The notes beneath the pieces are model-generated. The model was not told the DNA's origin, did no database searches, and saw only the letters and a list, made by a program, of their open reading frames with translations. Made by a program: the position numbers and the translations under genes. From the NCBI GenBank assembly GCA_051453625.1, contig JBOZIK010000001.1, positions 154,276,068-154,316,352 on the forward strand: a stretch of DNA of 40,285 nucleotides, in the 5' to 3' direction. Origin of the DNA: Welwitschia mirabilis. Its lineage: Eukaryota > Gnetophyta > Gnetopsida > Welwitschiales. Shown one piece after another: positions 11,433 to 21,208 of the stretch (positions are counted from its first letter, which is position 1; each line of letters opens with the position of its first letter).

Positions 11433-11532
11433 NNNNNNNNNNNNNNNNNNNNNNNNNNNNNNNNNNNNNNNNNNNNNNNNNNNNNNNNNNNNNNNNNNNN
11501 NNNNNNNNNNNNNNNNNNNNNNNNNNNNNNNN

Positions 11533-11575
<43 letters not shown>
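11363..11575. repeat. (GA)n microsatellite broken by a 100-N gap
   Basis: AG dinucleotides at 11363-11432 and 11533-11575 surround 100 N (11433-11532). It is an uninterrupted repeat on both sides, so true length is unknown. The Arg/Glu frame across it is an artefact. Confidence 0.97.
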
Positions 11576-11580
<5 letters not shown>

Positions 11581-11734
11581 CCAGATTGGGTATCCCTAGA
11601 AAGGATTAGTAACCACCACTAGAAAAATAAAATCTAACTAAACAATTATAAGAAATGAAGGTTTGTGATATTTTTAAGGAGCTACCATGCCATTATCTCA
11701 ACCACAGCAAAAAATCTAATCATTTTAGTACATG

Positions 11735-12640
11735 AATTGGATTCAAAAATAGGTAAGTGATCATAGCTTTCTTGTGATCTAGATTTATCTAAGTTTACAC
11801 TTAGAATCATTCTTTCATGGGGATATATGTGGTAACTTATGAAGAGAAACATAATTATTATAACTTGCAATGAAAACTCAAAATAAAAGAAAATTAGAAG
11901 TTGAGATAAAAGTTGATCTTCAGTTAATAACACAAGGAAATAAAAATTCTTTAAAGATCCAACTGATTTATCCCTCACTTCATCTTTTCTTTAATGATTC
12001 TTGTATCTTGAACTTGACAATCAAGTAAGATCCACCTAAAATTGCCAATGTTAAACAAATTACGCACTAACAGTAAAAGGAAGAAACCTACTTAATAACT
12101 AGTTCTACCTAAATATTTCTAATGCAAATGAATTATGCAATAATAATAAAAGAATTAAAACTAATTCTAGATCTAGTCCTATCTAAATATTGCTAATACC
12201 AAATGACCTTGTGCATTAACAATGAAAAGGTTCAAATCAATTCTTATATTAAAATCTAAAAGAAATATATAAGACATCATTAAAGAAGGTTAAAGGGGTG
12301 AGACTCCTCAACTACCCTTAGATCATTTCACTCCTAAGAAAGAGTATAGAACCATGACATCCTAGCCTCTAAGTATTCTCCACGTTAAGCCAATAAAAAG
12401 ATGTTTACAATGAGTTCTTAAGGCCCTTTTATAAATTAGAAAAGGGTGAAGAGCTTTTTCATGAGTGAATTAAGCATTGTCATAATGCATTATGTGGGTA
12501 GTTATATGAGGCGGATTACATTGGATAGTTACTTAAGGAGGAAGCTACAAATTTTAACATGTAGACATAAAGAAAGATGCTTTATCTCCTCATGCAAGCA
12601 TGATGATAACATATCCTATGATTGCTAATGATGCTTGCAA
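11735..12640 (-). repeat. Distant third copy of the element A LTR family
   Basis: Landmarks in the same order as the two LTRs of element A can be followed: 'atcattctttcatggggatata' region near 11805, 'caatcaag' near 12020, and 'acaatgagttcttaaggcccttttata' region at about 12408-12433, which includes the minus-strand TATAAAAG. Similarity is much lower than between the two LTRs, so this is probably an older family member or LTR nested in the element's interior. A loose internal tandem repeat (about 75 bp) lies at 12095-12235. Confidence 0.4.
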
Positions 12641-13081
12641 TTAATGCTAAGTTATCCATCCTCAACATCATCATCCTCATTACACCACATGTCACTACAA
12701 TGTGTCATTTTATACTTCCATTAATTGTCATTAGGTTTGAAGATTTATTTAAAATTATTTATAACTTAACCTATAATTTGATTATGATGAACTTCCGAAA
12801 TTGTTATAGGAATGTGAGTTTTAACTATTTTTACCTTAGAAGTTTGGTAACATCGATAGTCCTAGCAGACGACATCAGTGCTTAGTGTTGGAAATCTTCA
12901 AGGTTTTGCAATGTTATTAAAAAGCCACAATAGACCTACTAATGTTAGGGAAAATCATATAATTTTATGAAAAGTAATAAAAAGAGTAGAAAACATTATT
13001 ATGTGGTAAGATAATGCAGTTTAATATTTCTCCTTCTGTCAAACTAATTAGTTATACTTACTTGTAATTTCAGTTTTTACA
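12641..13081. other. AT-rich interior of element A, no gene seen
   Basis: Small ORFs on the plus strand at 12446-12885 show no family signal. A primer site would be expected close to 13081 on the minus strand, but none is recognisable. Confidence 0.4.
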
Positions 13082-14349
13082 TGAAAACAATAAGGACCTA
13101 GTATTATTCTTCCACAAGGATAATTAATGTTGGCTAAATAGAATTAACAAAAACTCTTACTTAGTTTCAAGTTATAAATTAAAAGAAAAGGAAAAACGAG
13201 AAAATTAAAAAATTGGTTGAAACTTCATTTGGAAAAGTGGGAAGCAAGCAAGATCCAAGTGTTTGCCTAATTTATCCTTCCATAATTCCTCATTAAAATA
13301 TATATTGTACTATCCTAAAATAAACTTTAGACCATCAAGTGTAAAGGTTTGGGTCATGGTGACATAATCTCATTTACCATTTGAGTGTTAGTAAATTTGA
13401 GAGTAACTAATCCTTCATAATCTAGTAATAGAAATGAAAAGTATGAACTTTAAAGTGCATAAGATCTATAAAATTACTAAGAGTTACACCAATTATCTAT
13501 TTGAATTTACTCATTTAACTAAATAATACTTGATAGTACATTTTTACTTAAGCATTTCTAGTACAAAATGATATAAAACTAATAATCAAAAGTAATAACT
13601 TTTTAGTATTAAATAAAAATAAGAACATTACATCAAAGATTGAGAAACTAGAAAGGACTCATCTGACTGTCCTTAAAAGCAAGATTACTTTCCAAAGAGG
13701 TGATTAGAAAGCCATTGCAACTAATGCTTTGAAGGCTTTATACTTGCTTAAATGAAGAATGATATAATGAAATTGTCAAGGAACTTTTATAGGTGAGCAT
13801 GGGGTTGGGGAATGGTTACAAGACTTTGGTCTATAGAATTAGGTAAGACATTACATAATGATGGCATTACATAGGACATTTTATCATCTATTTATTAGAT
13901 AGAGATTCTTATGATATGGTTAACACTTAGCTCTTAGACACTACTACTCCTACTAACCCCTTTCATCATCATGTGTTTCCACCATCATCCTACTTAGCAA
14001 TGTCATATATCCTATTGTGTGTCATCATCATCATCCCCACATGTTATCAAGAATACTAGTTATTTATGATGTGGAATTTTATCAAGATTATAATTGCATT
14101 TAATCTAATTTTACATGTCAATTTAAAAATGTGAGAACGAAGGCTTTTTACTTAGAAACACTAGTTGTGCTAATAGTCTTGGATTACGACACTAGCATTT
14201 TAGCTTAAATAATTGTCATATTTTACAAAGTCCCTTAAACTGTGATAATTAACCTAAAGATGTCATGATAAATTGATAAGACTAAAGTTAATATAAAAAT
14301 TAATAGAAACATGTTTTTATGATAAAATCAATAATATTAATATCTGTTA
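13082..14349 (-). repeat. Element A, right (5') LTR, first part
   Basis: Matches 6582-7840 of the left LTR. The match stops abruptly at about 14345 after 'attaatatct', where element B's LTR begins, and resumes at 21150 with 'atcattaagat'. The two parts total about 1327 bp, against 1315 bp in the intact copy. Confidence 0.7.
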
Positions 14350-14564
14350 TGAGGATCTTTGAACTCAGAGGGAAGGAGTGAATAAGTTACATCGAATAAA
14401 ATTTAAATTAGCAATAGAATGGAAATGCTTAATGAAAACATCTTACCAAGATATGTGATTTCCTAACTAGAGTATATCCATAGACAGATATAGCTTCTAC
14501 TCACACCTTTAAATATTCTTGAAGGGTAAAAATATAGTGGTTTTATGGTGCATCACCAATTTTA

Positions 14565-14820
14565 CAAAAAATGAGAGTCTTCTCACAAGATAACACTTTT
14601 TACTCCTTAAGGAAATAGTGGTTTTCACAAGCACACCATGAACCTTTATAATAATGAGAGTTTTCTCACAAGACAACACTCTCTTCCCCTCAAGGAAACA
14701 ATGGTTTTCATGAATAAACCACAAACTTTTATAATAGTAAGAGTCTCCTCATAAGACAACACTTTTCCCATTGTAAGGAAATAATGGTTTTCTAGCTCAC
14801 CAATAACCTTACATCAAATA
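14565..14820. repeat. 83-bp tandem repeat inside element B's left LTR
   Basis: Three units, each 'atgagagtctyctcacaag…', a 'caaggaaayartggttttc' segment and a 'cctttataat' end, with a partial unit before them. The same array is at 19819-20065 in the other LTR, so it predates the insertion. The minus-strand ORF at 14509-14724 is only this repeat translated (two units are seen as HENHCFLEG and KTTISLRS). Confidence 0.75.
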
Positions 14821-15160
14821 AGTTCTTAAAAGCATAGTCTCAAATGCACATGCCTACAAGGGTTACCTTTAATAATAAGATAGCCCACAATGTAGAACCA
14901 AAAGTATAAAAAAAAAACAAGCCTAAAGATATTTCTTTGATGAATATTTGAGCTCCTTGATGTTATTGTTATCATTATAAGTATGAATGAAGATAACAGT
15001 AAGGAAGATCTAAGGTCAAATGATAAAAGCAATGAAAGCTCCTTATAAATGATTACTTTAATTCTCCATGAGAAGTTCCTTTCACTCGTGCATTTGTAAT
15101 TCTATATTTTATTTGATTAATAAAGTGCTAAAAGTTCTACAAATGATTTGTAACATTGAT

Positions 15161-15168
15161 GCTTTATA
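15161..15168 (-). promoter_or_regulatory. TATA box of element B LTR
   Basis: TATAAAGC on the minus strand, kept at 20451-20458 in the other LTR. Position about 0.7 kb into the LTR suits a U3/R boundary in a 1.5-kb LTR. Confidence 0.5.
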
Positions 15169-15859
15169 TAGTCAAGAAAGATCTACCTGTTTAAGCTTAA
15201 TAAATAACCATTTAACTTTGCAACCCCCATGTAATAAATAGGTAATGTCTAGGCATCAGGTGTGTAACTTTGATTTTTATCGATATGAGCTTTAGTCTAA
15301 GATGTCTTCACTTTTATAGACATCTACTTATAATTACATGTCTTTACCTTATGTATATCTTCAATCAAATTATTCAGATCTTGATAAAATTTGCTCTATA
15401 TTATTCTTGAACCTCCATAAACATGAATCCATAATGTACATGTTCATAGATCACTTAAAATTTAAGATATTTGTCCAAAAAAAAAAATGATTCTATTACT
15501 TGTTTTAGCTTAGTATAGATGTCTTCAAATATGTAAACATCTTCATCTGTTTTAGGTTTAGTATGCAGCTTAGTTGTCTTAAATAAGGTAGCTGTCTTTT
15601 AGCTTGTGAATTAAATTCTAGTACATATAATACACATTTAAAATACTAAACCTCATCACTCAAGATGTCTTCCTTTTTCTAGACATATTAAAACAATTGA
15701 TTTTATATTTTTTTAACTAATCCTTTTCTTGAAATGTTGTCTTTTAAGATCCATCTTTATCTGATACTCATCAAGATTTGATGTTCCTTGCATTAACTTT
15801 TTTACATAGTGACATAAAATATTTGACAAGTTGAATCATCAAAACTAGATTTTCCAATA

Positions 15860-15873
15860 ATCTCCCCATTTTT
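15860..15873 (-). other. Polypurine tract of element B
   Basis: On the minus strand this reads aaaaatggggagat, immediately before the LTR start. Copia elements of this type commonly have a GGGGAGA-type tract here. It fixes orientation together with the primer site at 19583-19594. Confidence 0.7.
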
Positions 15874-15898
15874 GATGATGCCCAAAACTTGGAAAATC

Positions 15899-16097
15899 TT
15901 ATTAGAGTAATCTCATCTAATCAACTAAAACTAGACATTTATATTATAGAGAAATGCACATAATTAATGTTTGTAATGATATTGGAAAATCATCATATAA
16001 ATTAATTGAAATTAAAAAAAATACATAGATATATATCACTTGAAAAATAGATTAAGACATATTAGAGAGCCATTTCAGAAATTAACTAAAGGTACAA
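15899..16097. repeat. 199-bp block repeated across a gap (left copy)
   Basis: Nearly identical to 16198-16396 (a few single-base differences), separated by exactly 100 N. Both lie in the 3' untranslated part of element B. The near identity, far above that of the LTRs, points to the ends of two contigs that overlap but were not merged. Confidence 0.9.
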
Positions 16098-16197
16098 NNN
16101 NNNNNNNNNNNNNNNNNNNNNNNNNNNNNNNNNNNNNNNNNNNNNNNNNNNNNNNNNNNNNNNNNNNNNNNNNNNNNNNNNNNNNNNNNNNNNNNNN
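16098..16197. other. Assembly gap, 100 N
   Basis: Placeholder gap of unknown size between two almost identical 199-bp blocks. It may be spurious. Confidence 0.99.
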
Positions 16198-16396
16198 TTA
16201 TTAGAGTAATCTCATCTAATCAACTAAAACTAGACATTTATATTATAGAGAAATGCACATAATTAATGTTTTTAATGATATTGGAAAATAATCATATAAA
16301 TTAATTTAAATTAAAAAAAATACATAGATATATATCACTTGAAAAATAGATTAAGACATATTAGAGAGCCATTTCAGAAATTAACTAAAGGTACAA
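16198..16396. repeat. 199-bp block repeated across a gap (right copy)
   Basis: See 15899-16097. If the two blocks are one, the element B interior is about 300 bp shorter than it appears. Confidence 0.9.
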
Positions 16397-16950
16397 AGAT
16401 AACTGATAAATCATGATATTTTACATTCAAATAAGTATGTAAAATGTAAAGCACAAAACTTTTTAACAATTCATTAAGTAAGATAATCTAATCAATAAAG
16501 TGATAATATATCAAATTATAGAATTGAAATTTGAAATTTAAGTTCTACTAATCTGATCAATATAGATTTGCTACCACTGATTTACCAAAAATTCTTTCCT
16601 TTTTGGCTAATAGAGAAAAGGAATATAGATTCTAGAGTCTATTGTGCCCCTTGCATATGTGCCTCTCAGAGGTACCAACTGATGTTTTGCTAAATATTTT
16701 TTGATAATAATACATAAAAATACATTTAAGAAATATTTTCAAGAGACGTCTACAAATATAAAAACATTTGCCACAAAAGCTCTAGATTTTTCAAACAAAT
16801 CTATTACTACTTCAAGCATAATAATAATACTTTAAAAAAGTAATTATCAAGTACATAATTTTAAATTTTAATTTCATTTAACTAATAATCTTAACTCATA
16901 AAATAATTATAATGTTGAGTTAAGAAATTAAAAAATATTACTTGATTACT
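16397..16950. other. 3' untranslated interior of element B
   Basis: Between the end of RNase H and the polypurine tract. Minus-strand translation near 16580-16740 shows a short Ser/Lys-rich stretch but no envelope-like signal that I can support. Confidence 0.4.
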
Positions 16951-16959
16951 TACCTAATT

Positions 16960-18334
16960 GGATAAGGCCCAATCCCCAAGTTCCTTTGTAAGTTTACATA
17001 TATCTTAAAGTTTTTATAAATACATCTTTAAGTTGATTGTTTGTACTGATGTATTGCATTGTAATATTTTTATTTTGAACATCTTCTCTAAGAGAGTGAT
17101 GTTGGATCTCAATGTGCTTGGTTCTTGAATGTTGTATTGGATTTTTGGATATAATGATGGTGATTTAGTTATTACAATATATAAAAATGCTATTCATGAA
17201 GAGTCTAAAATATTTTAACATTTACTTCATCCATAGAAGTTGTGCATAGCAATTTCCTAGGCCTTAGCTATTGATAGAGTAGTTGAGTTTTGTTTTTTAC
17301 TACTCCAAGAAGTCAGACATTATTCAAGTAGAAAGAATGTTCCACTTGTGATTCTTATGTTATCTTTGAATCCTACCTAATCTGCATCATAGTACCCTAC
17401 TAGATCAAGGAAAAAGTCCTTTAAGTACTAAATACTCCAATTAGTAGTATCTTTTAAGTAATGAAAAATTATTTTGACAGCTATGAGATGTAATTCCCTA
17501 AGATTACTTTGATAACGTGCACAAATACCTATACTTAATATAATATTAGATCAACTAGCTGTAAGATATACCAAACTACCAATCATACCTCCATATAGCT
17601 TTTGATCCAGCTTCTTACCATTTTCATCTTTGTCTAGTTTGGTGTTTTAATTCATAGGAGTATCATTTCCTTTGCAATCATGTAAATCATATTTGACTAG
17701 TAAATTATTATATATTTAACTTGTAAAATAAATCTACCTTGCTTATGTTGCACAACTTGAAGTCCTAAGAAGTTGTTCATTTCTTTCATGAGACTCATTT
17801 CAAACTCATCCTGCATAATTTTGGCAAATTTCTTACACAAGGATTTATTAGTAGCACAAAAAAAATATCATTTACATAAATTTAAACAATAATAAAATAT
17901 TTACCATCTTTCTTAATGAATAAATTCACATCTAATGTACTTCCTTTGAATCATTTTTAATTAGATGACTTGAGAGTTTCTCATACTAAGCTATAAGAGA
18001 TTATTTAAGACCATAGAGAGCCTTCTTTAATTTGTAAACATGATTAGATTTTTGTGAGTTAATGAATTCATCTATTTGTTCATAATATACTTCTTCTTAA
18101 AATTTTCATTTAGAAATTCACTTTTAACATTCATTTGATAAAGTTTAAAACCTTTTATATGAGCAAAGGCTAGAAGAATTTTATTGATTCTATACAAGAG
18201 AAAGAAGCAAAGGTTTCTTTGAAGTCAATTCCTTCTTATTGATTATAACCTTTTGTCACTAATCTTGCTTTCTTTCTAATAACATTAGCATGTTCATCTA
18301 ATTTGTTTCTGCAAAAACACTTAGTTCCATTGTT
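16960..18334 (-). pseudogene. Element B reverse transcriptase and RNase H relic
   Basis: On the minus strand the frame enters at the conserved GTKW-type motif (now NGTKCF) and runs RNKLDEHANVIRKKARLV, then a GYNQ…GIDFKETF region, the core block KLYQMNVKSEFLNENF, and the catalytic box YVNDI at 17867-17878 (family YVDD, one Asp now Asn). Next come AKIMQDEFEMSLM and NFLGLQVVQ, then KLYGGMIGSLVYLTA, a SWSSKKQNS…LSIAKA RNase H block, and the C-terminal KELGI. A T-run beside the catalytic box and many stops break the frame. Family, order and strand are clear; activity is impossible. Confidence 0.9.
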
Positions 18335-18335
18335 A

Positions 18336-18700
18336 GATATATCTTACAAAGTGGTGATATAAACATTTGATTTCCTTACATTAGAAAATAGGACTTTGAT
18401 AGAATTTTATTCTTTTATAACACAGGCATCTTTTAAAAACATAACAAAAAAATTTGCATCATAGAGTTGACTTACACTTAAGAGATTATGTTGTAAAACT
18501 TCTATAAAAGATAAATATTTTATCTCTATTATATTACCTCCTTTAATGGTACTAATAACTTTGATTAGTGCTTCTATGTTATTTTTAAATGTTTCAACTC
18601 CTTTATCTTATTCCACAAAGGTGGTGAAGCTAAATTTATCTTCTATCATGTGTCTTGAGCATTTATTATCAACATACCATGTTTGCTTCTTTATTTCTCT
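18336..18700 (-). pseudogene. Element B protease-like and GAG-pre-integrase relic
   Basis: On the minus strand, WYVDNKCSRHMIEDKFSF (18647-18679 and on) matches the copia 'WxxDSGCSRHMTGDKxxF' block, with the protease DSG-type triad changed to DNK. It is followed by LQHNLLSVSQLYD, matching 'LKHNLLSISQLCD' of the GAG-pre-integrase region. The frame then goes straight to the reverse transcriptase GTKW motif at about 18334, so the zinc finger and catalytic core of integrase are missing. A single in-frame-like deletion is the simplest explanation. Confidence 0.85.
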
Positions 18701-18709
18701 GAGTGCTAT

Positions 18710-19535
18710 TTGAGCTAAAAGAGCTAATTTTGATTTTGGTATCCACATTTTTCTTGGTTTGCCTATAAAAAACATTATACCATTCTACTTGGACTTTTGG
18801 AATTTTTAGTATAATACCTAAATTTAAATTTCATTAAATATCTATACTAATAATGACCTGTATTATGACAATAATAATAGATAATATTATTTGTATATAT
18901 TAAGTGTTTATACCTTAGCTTATAGTTCCATTTGTTAAGTAAGGAAAATGAAGTGCTTATTACAGCTTCATTACATATTAAGTTACTCTTGTTATCTGAT
19001 CGTCTACATTACCCAAGCATGATATTTAATGTTTCCTTTCCTTGTGTAAACTTTTCATTTATCTTCTTTAAATTGAATAGTTCTTATCTTACAACCTTCA
19101 ATTCACATGTAAGTCTATTAACTTGGCTTTAAGAGTTGTGTTTTCTGAAGATAATTTATTGCTAATATTCTTTTCGTATTCATAGGGTTCTTCGCGAGTA
19201 TACGTAAATTTTTCATCTCAATTCATACCTTTTCTACTTTAATACACTTTCAAGAAATTAGTTCATACCTTTTTTAAAGATCCAAACTTAAGTCATCCTA
19301 ACTATCTGATTCATATTCTTCTCTTATATCATATTTTTCTTCTTGATAATGTGCAATGGCCATGACAGCAGGATAAGTTTCCTCATTAGATGTTTTTATC
19401 CCTGTTGTAGTTTTAGTATATCCTTCATCTTTGTTTCTTCAAACCTAAAACTCATAAGATTATATGAAAACCCATATCATCATCTTCCAATAAGCATAGT
19501 TTGTTTATTTGAAGAGCAGAGGTTTAGTTGATGGC
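18710..19535 (-). pseudogene. Element B gag C-terminal relic with zinc-knuckle remnant
   Basis: On the minus strand an acidic tail (HYQEEKYDIREEYESDS, about 19290-19360) resembles the post-knuckle tail of SIRE-type gag, followed at lower coordinates by a coiled hydrophilic segment and at 18850-18879 by YYYCHNTGHY, which keeps the C, G and H of a CCHC knuckle. PRKMWIPKSKLALLAQ (about 18715-18765) is the usual linker to protease. The N-terminal half of gag is not visible between here and the primer site, so it is probably deleted. Confidence 0.65.
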
Positions 19536-19582
19536 CCCCTCTTTTTTTCACTCAAGGAAGTTACTCCTTTTCATAATTACAA

Positions 19583-19594
19583 ACTCTAATATCA
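19583..19594 (-). other. Primer binding site of element B (decayed)
   Basis: On the minus strand reads tgatattagagt, 9 of 12 matching TGGTATCAGAGC, the complement of the plant initiator-Met tRNA 3' end. All three mismatches are G-to-A or C-to-T. It lies two bases inside the LTR end, as expected. Confidence 0.7.
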
Positions 19595-19596
19595 CT

Positions 19597-21149
19597 TGAG
19601 GATCATTGAACTCAAAGGGAAGGGGTGAATTAGTTCCAATAAATAAAATTTAAATTAATAATAGAATGGAAATGCACAATGAAAATGACTTTCTAAGATA
19701 ACATGGTTTTCCAACTTGGGTACGTTCATACATAAAGGGCGGTTTCTACTTACACCTCTAGATATGCTTGATCTATAAGAAAATAGTGGGTTTTTGATGC
19801 ACCATCAACCTTACAACAAATGAGAGTCTCCTTGTAAGGAATCACTCTCGCCTCCTCAAGGGAATAGTGGTTTTCATAAGCACACCATGAACCTTTATAA
19901 TGGTGAGAATCCTCTTGTAAGGCAGCACTCTCTCCCTCTCAAGGGAATAATGGTTTTCATAGGAACATCATGGATCCTTATAATAGTGAAAGCCTTCTTG
20001 TAAGGCAACACTCTCTCCCTTATAAGGGAATAATGGTTTTCTAGCTCATCAATAACCTTACATCAAATAAGTGCTTATAAGCATAGTCTCAAATGCACAC
20101 CCCTACAAGGATTGCCTTATAAAGTATTTAATATTTAAGAATGAACTTAAAACAATATTCAATAGTAATATAGCCCACAATGTAGAACCAAAAGTACAAA
20201 ACAACAAGAAGGCTGAAGGTATTGCTTTGACGAAGATTTGAGCTTCTTGATGTTATTGTTATTGCCATGAGTATGAATGAATATAACAGTAATAAAGATC
20301 CAAGATCAAATGATAAATGAACTTTAAGCTTATTGTAAATGATGCCTTTGATTCTTTATGAGAAGTTCCTTTCACTCATTCATTTATCTAACTATATCTT
20401 ATTTAATTAATGAGGCGTCAAAAGTTCTATGAATGATTTCTGACATTGAGGCTTTATATTGTTAAGGATTATCTAGTCATTTAAGCTTAAAAGATAGTCA
20501 TTTAACTTTGTAATCACCATGTGAGGAATAGGTAATATCTAGGCATTCAATGCATAACTTTGATTTTTATGAATCTAAACTTTGGTCCAAGACATCTTCA
20601 CTTTTATAGACATCTACTTATAGTTAGACATCTTCACCTTATAGGTGTATTCAGTTAACTTGCCCAGATTTTGATGAAATTTGCTATGTAGTATCCTTAA
20701 ACCTTCATAATAATGAATTCATAATGTATATGTTTGTAGCTCACTTGAAATGTAAGATATTAGCTAAAAATCAAATTAATTCTATTACTTATTTTAGCTT
20801 AATATAGATTTCTTTAAAAATGTAGACATCTTCATTTGTATTAGGTTCAATATTTAGCTTAATCGTCTTAAATAAAGTAGTCATATTTTAGCCTATGACT
20901 TGAATTCCAGTACATATGAGACATCTTCAACTTCCTAGATGTCTTTACTCAAGATGTCTTCAATTTCTTAGACATCTTCAAACAATTAATTTTTTATTTG
21001 ATCAATGAATCCTTATTGTGAGTTGTTGTCTTTTAAGATTCATATTTTTCTAATGCTTATCAAGGTCTTATGTTCTTTCTATTAACTTATCTATATAATG
21101 AGACAAAATAATTTGATAAGTAGGATCATTAAAACTAGATTTTTCAATG
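19597..21149 (-). repeat. Element B, right (5') LTR
   Basis: Partner of 14350-15859. Contains the 83-bp array (19819-20065), minus-strand TATAAAGC (20451-20458) and the densest set of AGACATCT/AGATGTCT motifs (20590-20977). A short insertion of about 45 bp around 20120-20165 makes it slightly longer than its partner. Confidence 0.85.
20590..20977. repeat. 18-bp repeat arrays with AGACATCT/AGATGTCT heads
   Basis: Motif starts at 20590, 20608, 20626, 20824, 20919, 20937, 20952 and 20970; neighbours within clusters are 18 (once 15) bp apart. The homologous left LTR has them at 15300, 15318, 15336, 15517 and 15663. Each unit reads AGACATCTTCA or AGATGTCTTCA plus a T-rich spacer. The two heads are reverse complements and both derive from AGACGTCT by loss of its CpG. 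Confidence 0.8.
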
Positions 21150-21208
21150 ATCATTAAGATAATTTGGTTATGTAACTTGATTAGAATGTTAATTTGTACA
21201 TATTAACA
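21150..21208 (-). repeat. Element A, right LTR, second part
   Basis: Continues the match to the intact LTR (7845-7896) beyond the copia insertion: 'cattaagat', 'ttagaatgttaat', ending 'attaaca'. It is short but in the right place and order. Confidence 0.65.

Larger units (their letters stand above)
14350..15859 (-). repeat. Element B, left (3') LTR
   Basis: Starts 'tgaggatc' and ends 'ttttccaata' on the plus strand. Matches 19597-21149. It includes three and a half units of an 83-bp repeat (14565-14820), a minus-strand TATAAAGC (15161-15168) and a scattered AGATGTCT/AGACATCT array (15300-15690). Similarity to the partner LTR is, by eye, around 80%, with differences dominated by transitions. 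Confidence 0.85.
14350..21149 (-). mobile_element. Element B: Ty1/copia retrotransposon lacking integrase, inserted in element A's LTR
   Basis: Long LTRs (14350-15859 and 19597-21149) flank a 3.7-kb interior read on the minus strand: primer site, gag C-terminus, zinc-knuckle relic, protease-like region, GAG-pre-integrase, then directly reverse transcriptase and RNase H. The order with pol's integrase expected before RT is typical Ty1/copia, and the long LTRs and acidic gag tail fit the SIRE/Maximus type. It is full of stops, frameshifts and a large deletion, so it is dead. The target duplication is not clearly preserved, but the broken host repeat proves the insertion. Confidence 0.85.
6582..21208 (-). 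mobile_element. Element A: decayed Ty3/gypsy element, split by a copia insertion
   Basis: Two LTR-like copies in direct orientation (6582-7896 and 13082-14349 continued at 21150-21208) flank about 5.2 kb holding a minus-strand gag/pol relic. Reading on the minus strand, the LTRs start TGTTTATAT-like and end GTTTTCA, carry a TATAAAAG box, and a purine-rich tract resembling 'aaatagggagtg' precedes the left (3') LTR. The protein relic and this layout fit the Athila/Tat group of Ty3/gypsy. Target-site duplications are not preserved ('tgaat' left, 'tgctt' right) and I find no clear primer site next to 13082. The right LTR is interrupted by element B. Confidence 0.6.

Noticed and set aside
11338-11622. 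Arg-Glu repeat protein
   Set aside because: Translation of the (GA)n microsatellite and its gap.
14509-14724. Minus-strand protein with an internal 28-residue repeat
   Set aside because: It is the 83-bp LTR tandem repeat read in one frame; the other LTR does not keep the frame.
6582-21208. Target-site duplications for elements A and B
   Set aside because: The flanking five bases do not match well (A: 'tgaat'/'tgctt'; B: 'tgtta'/'atcat'). The insertions are supported by LTR pairs and the broken repeat instead.
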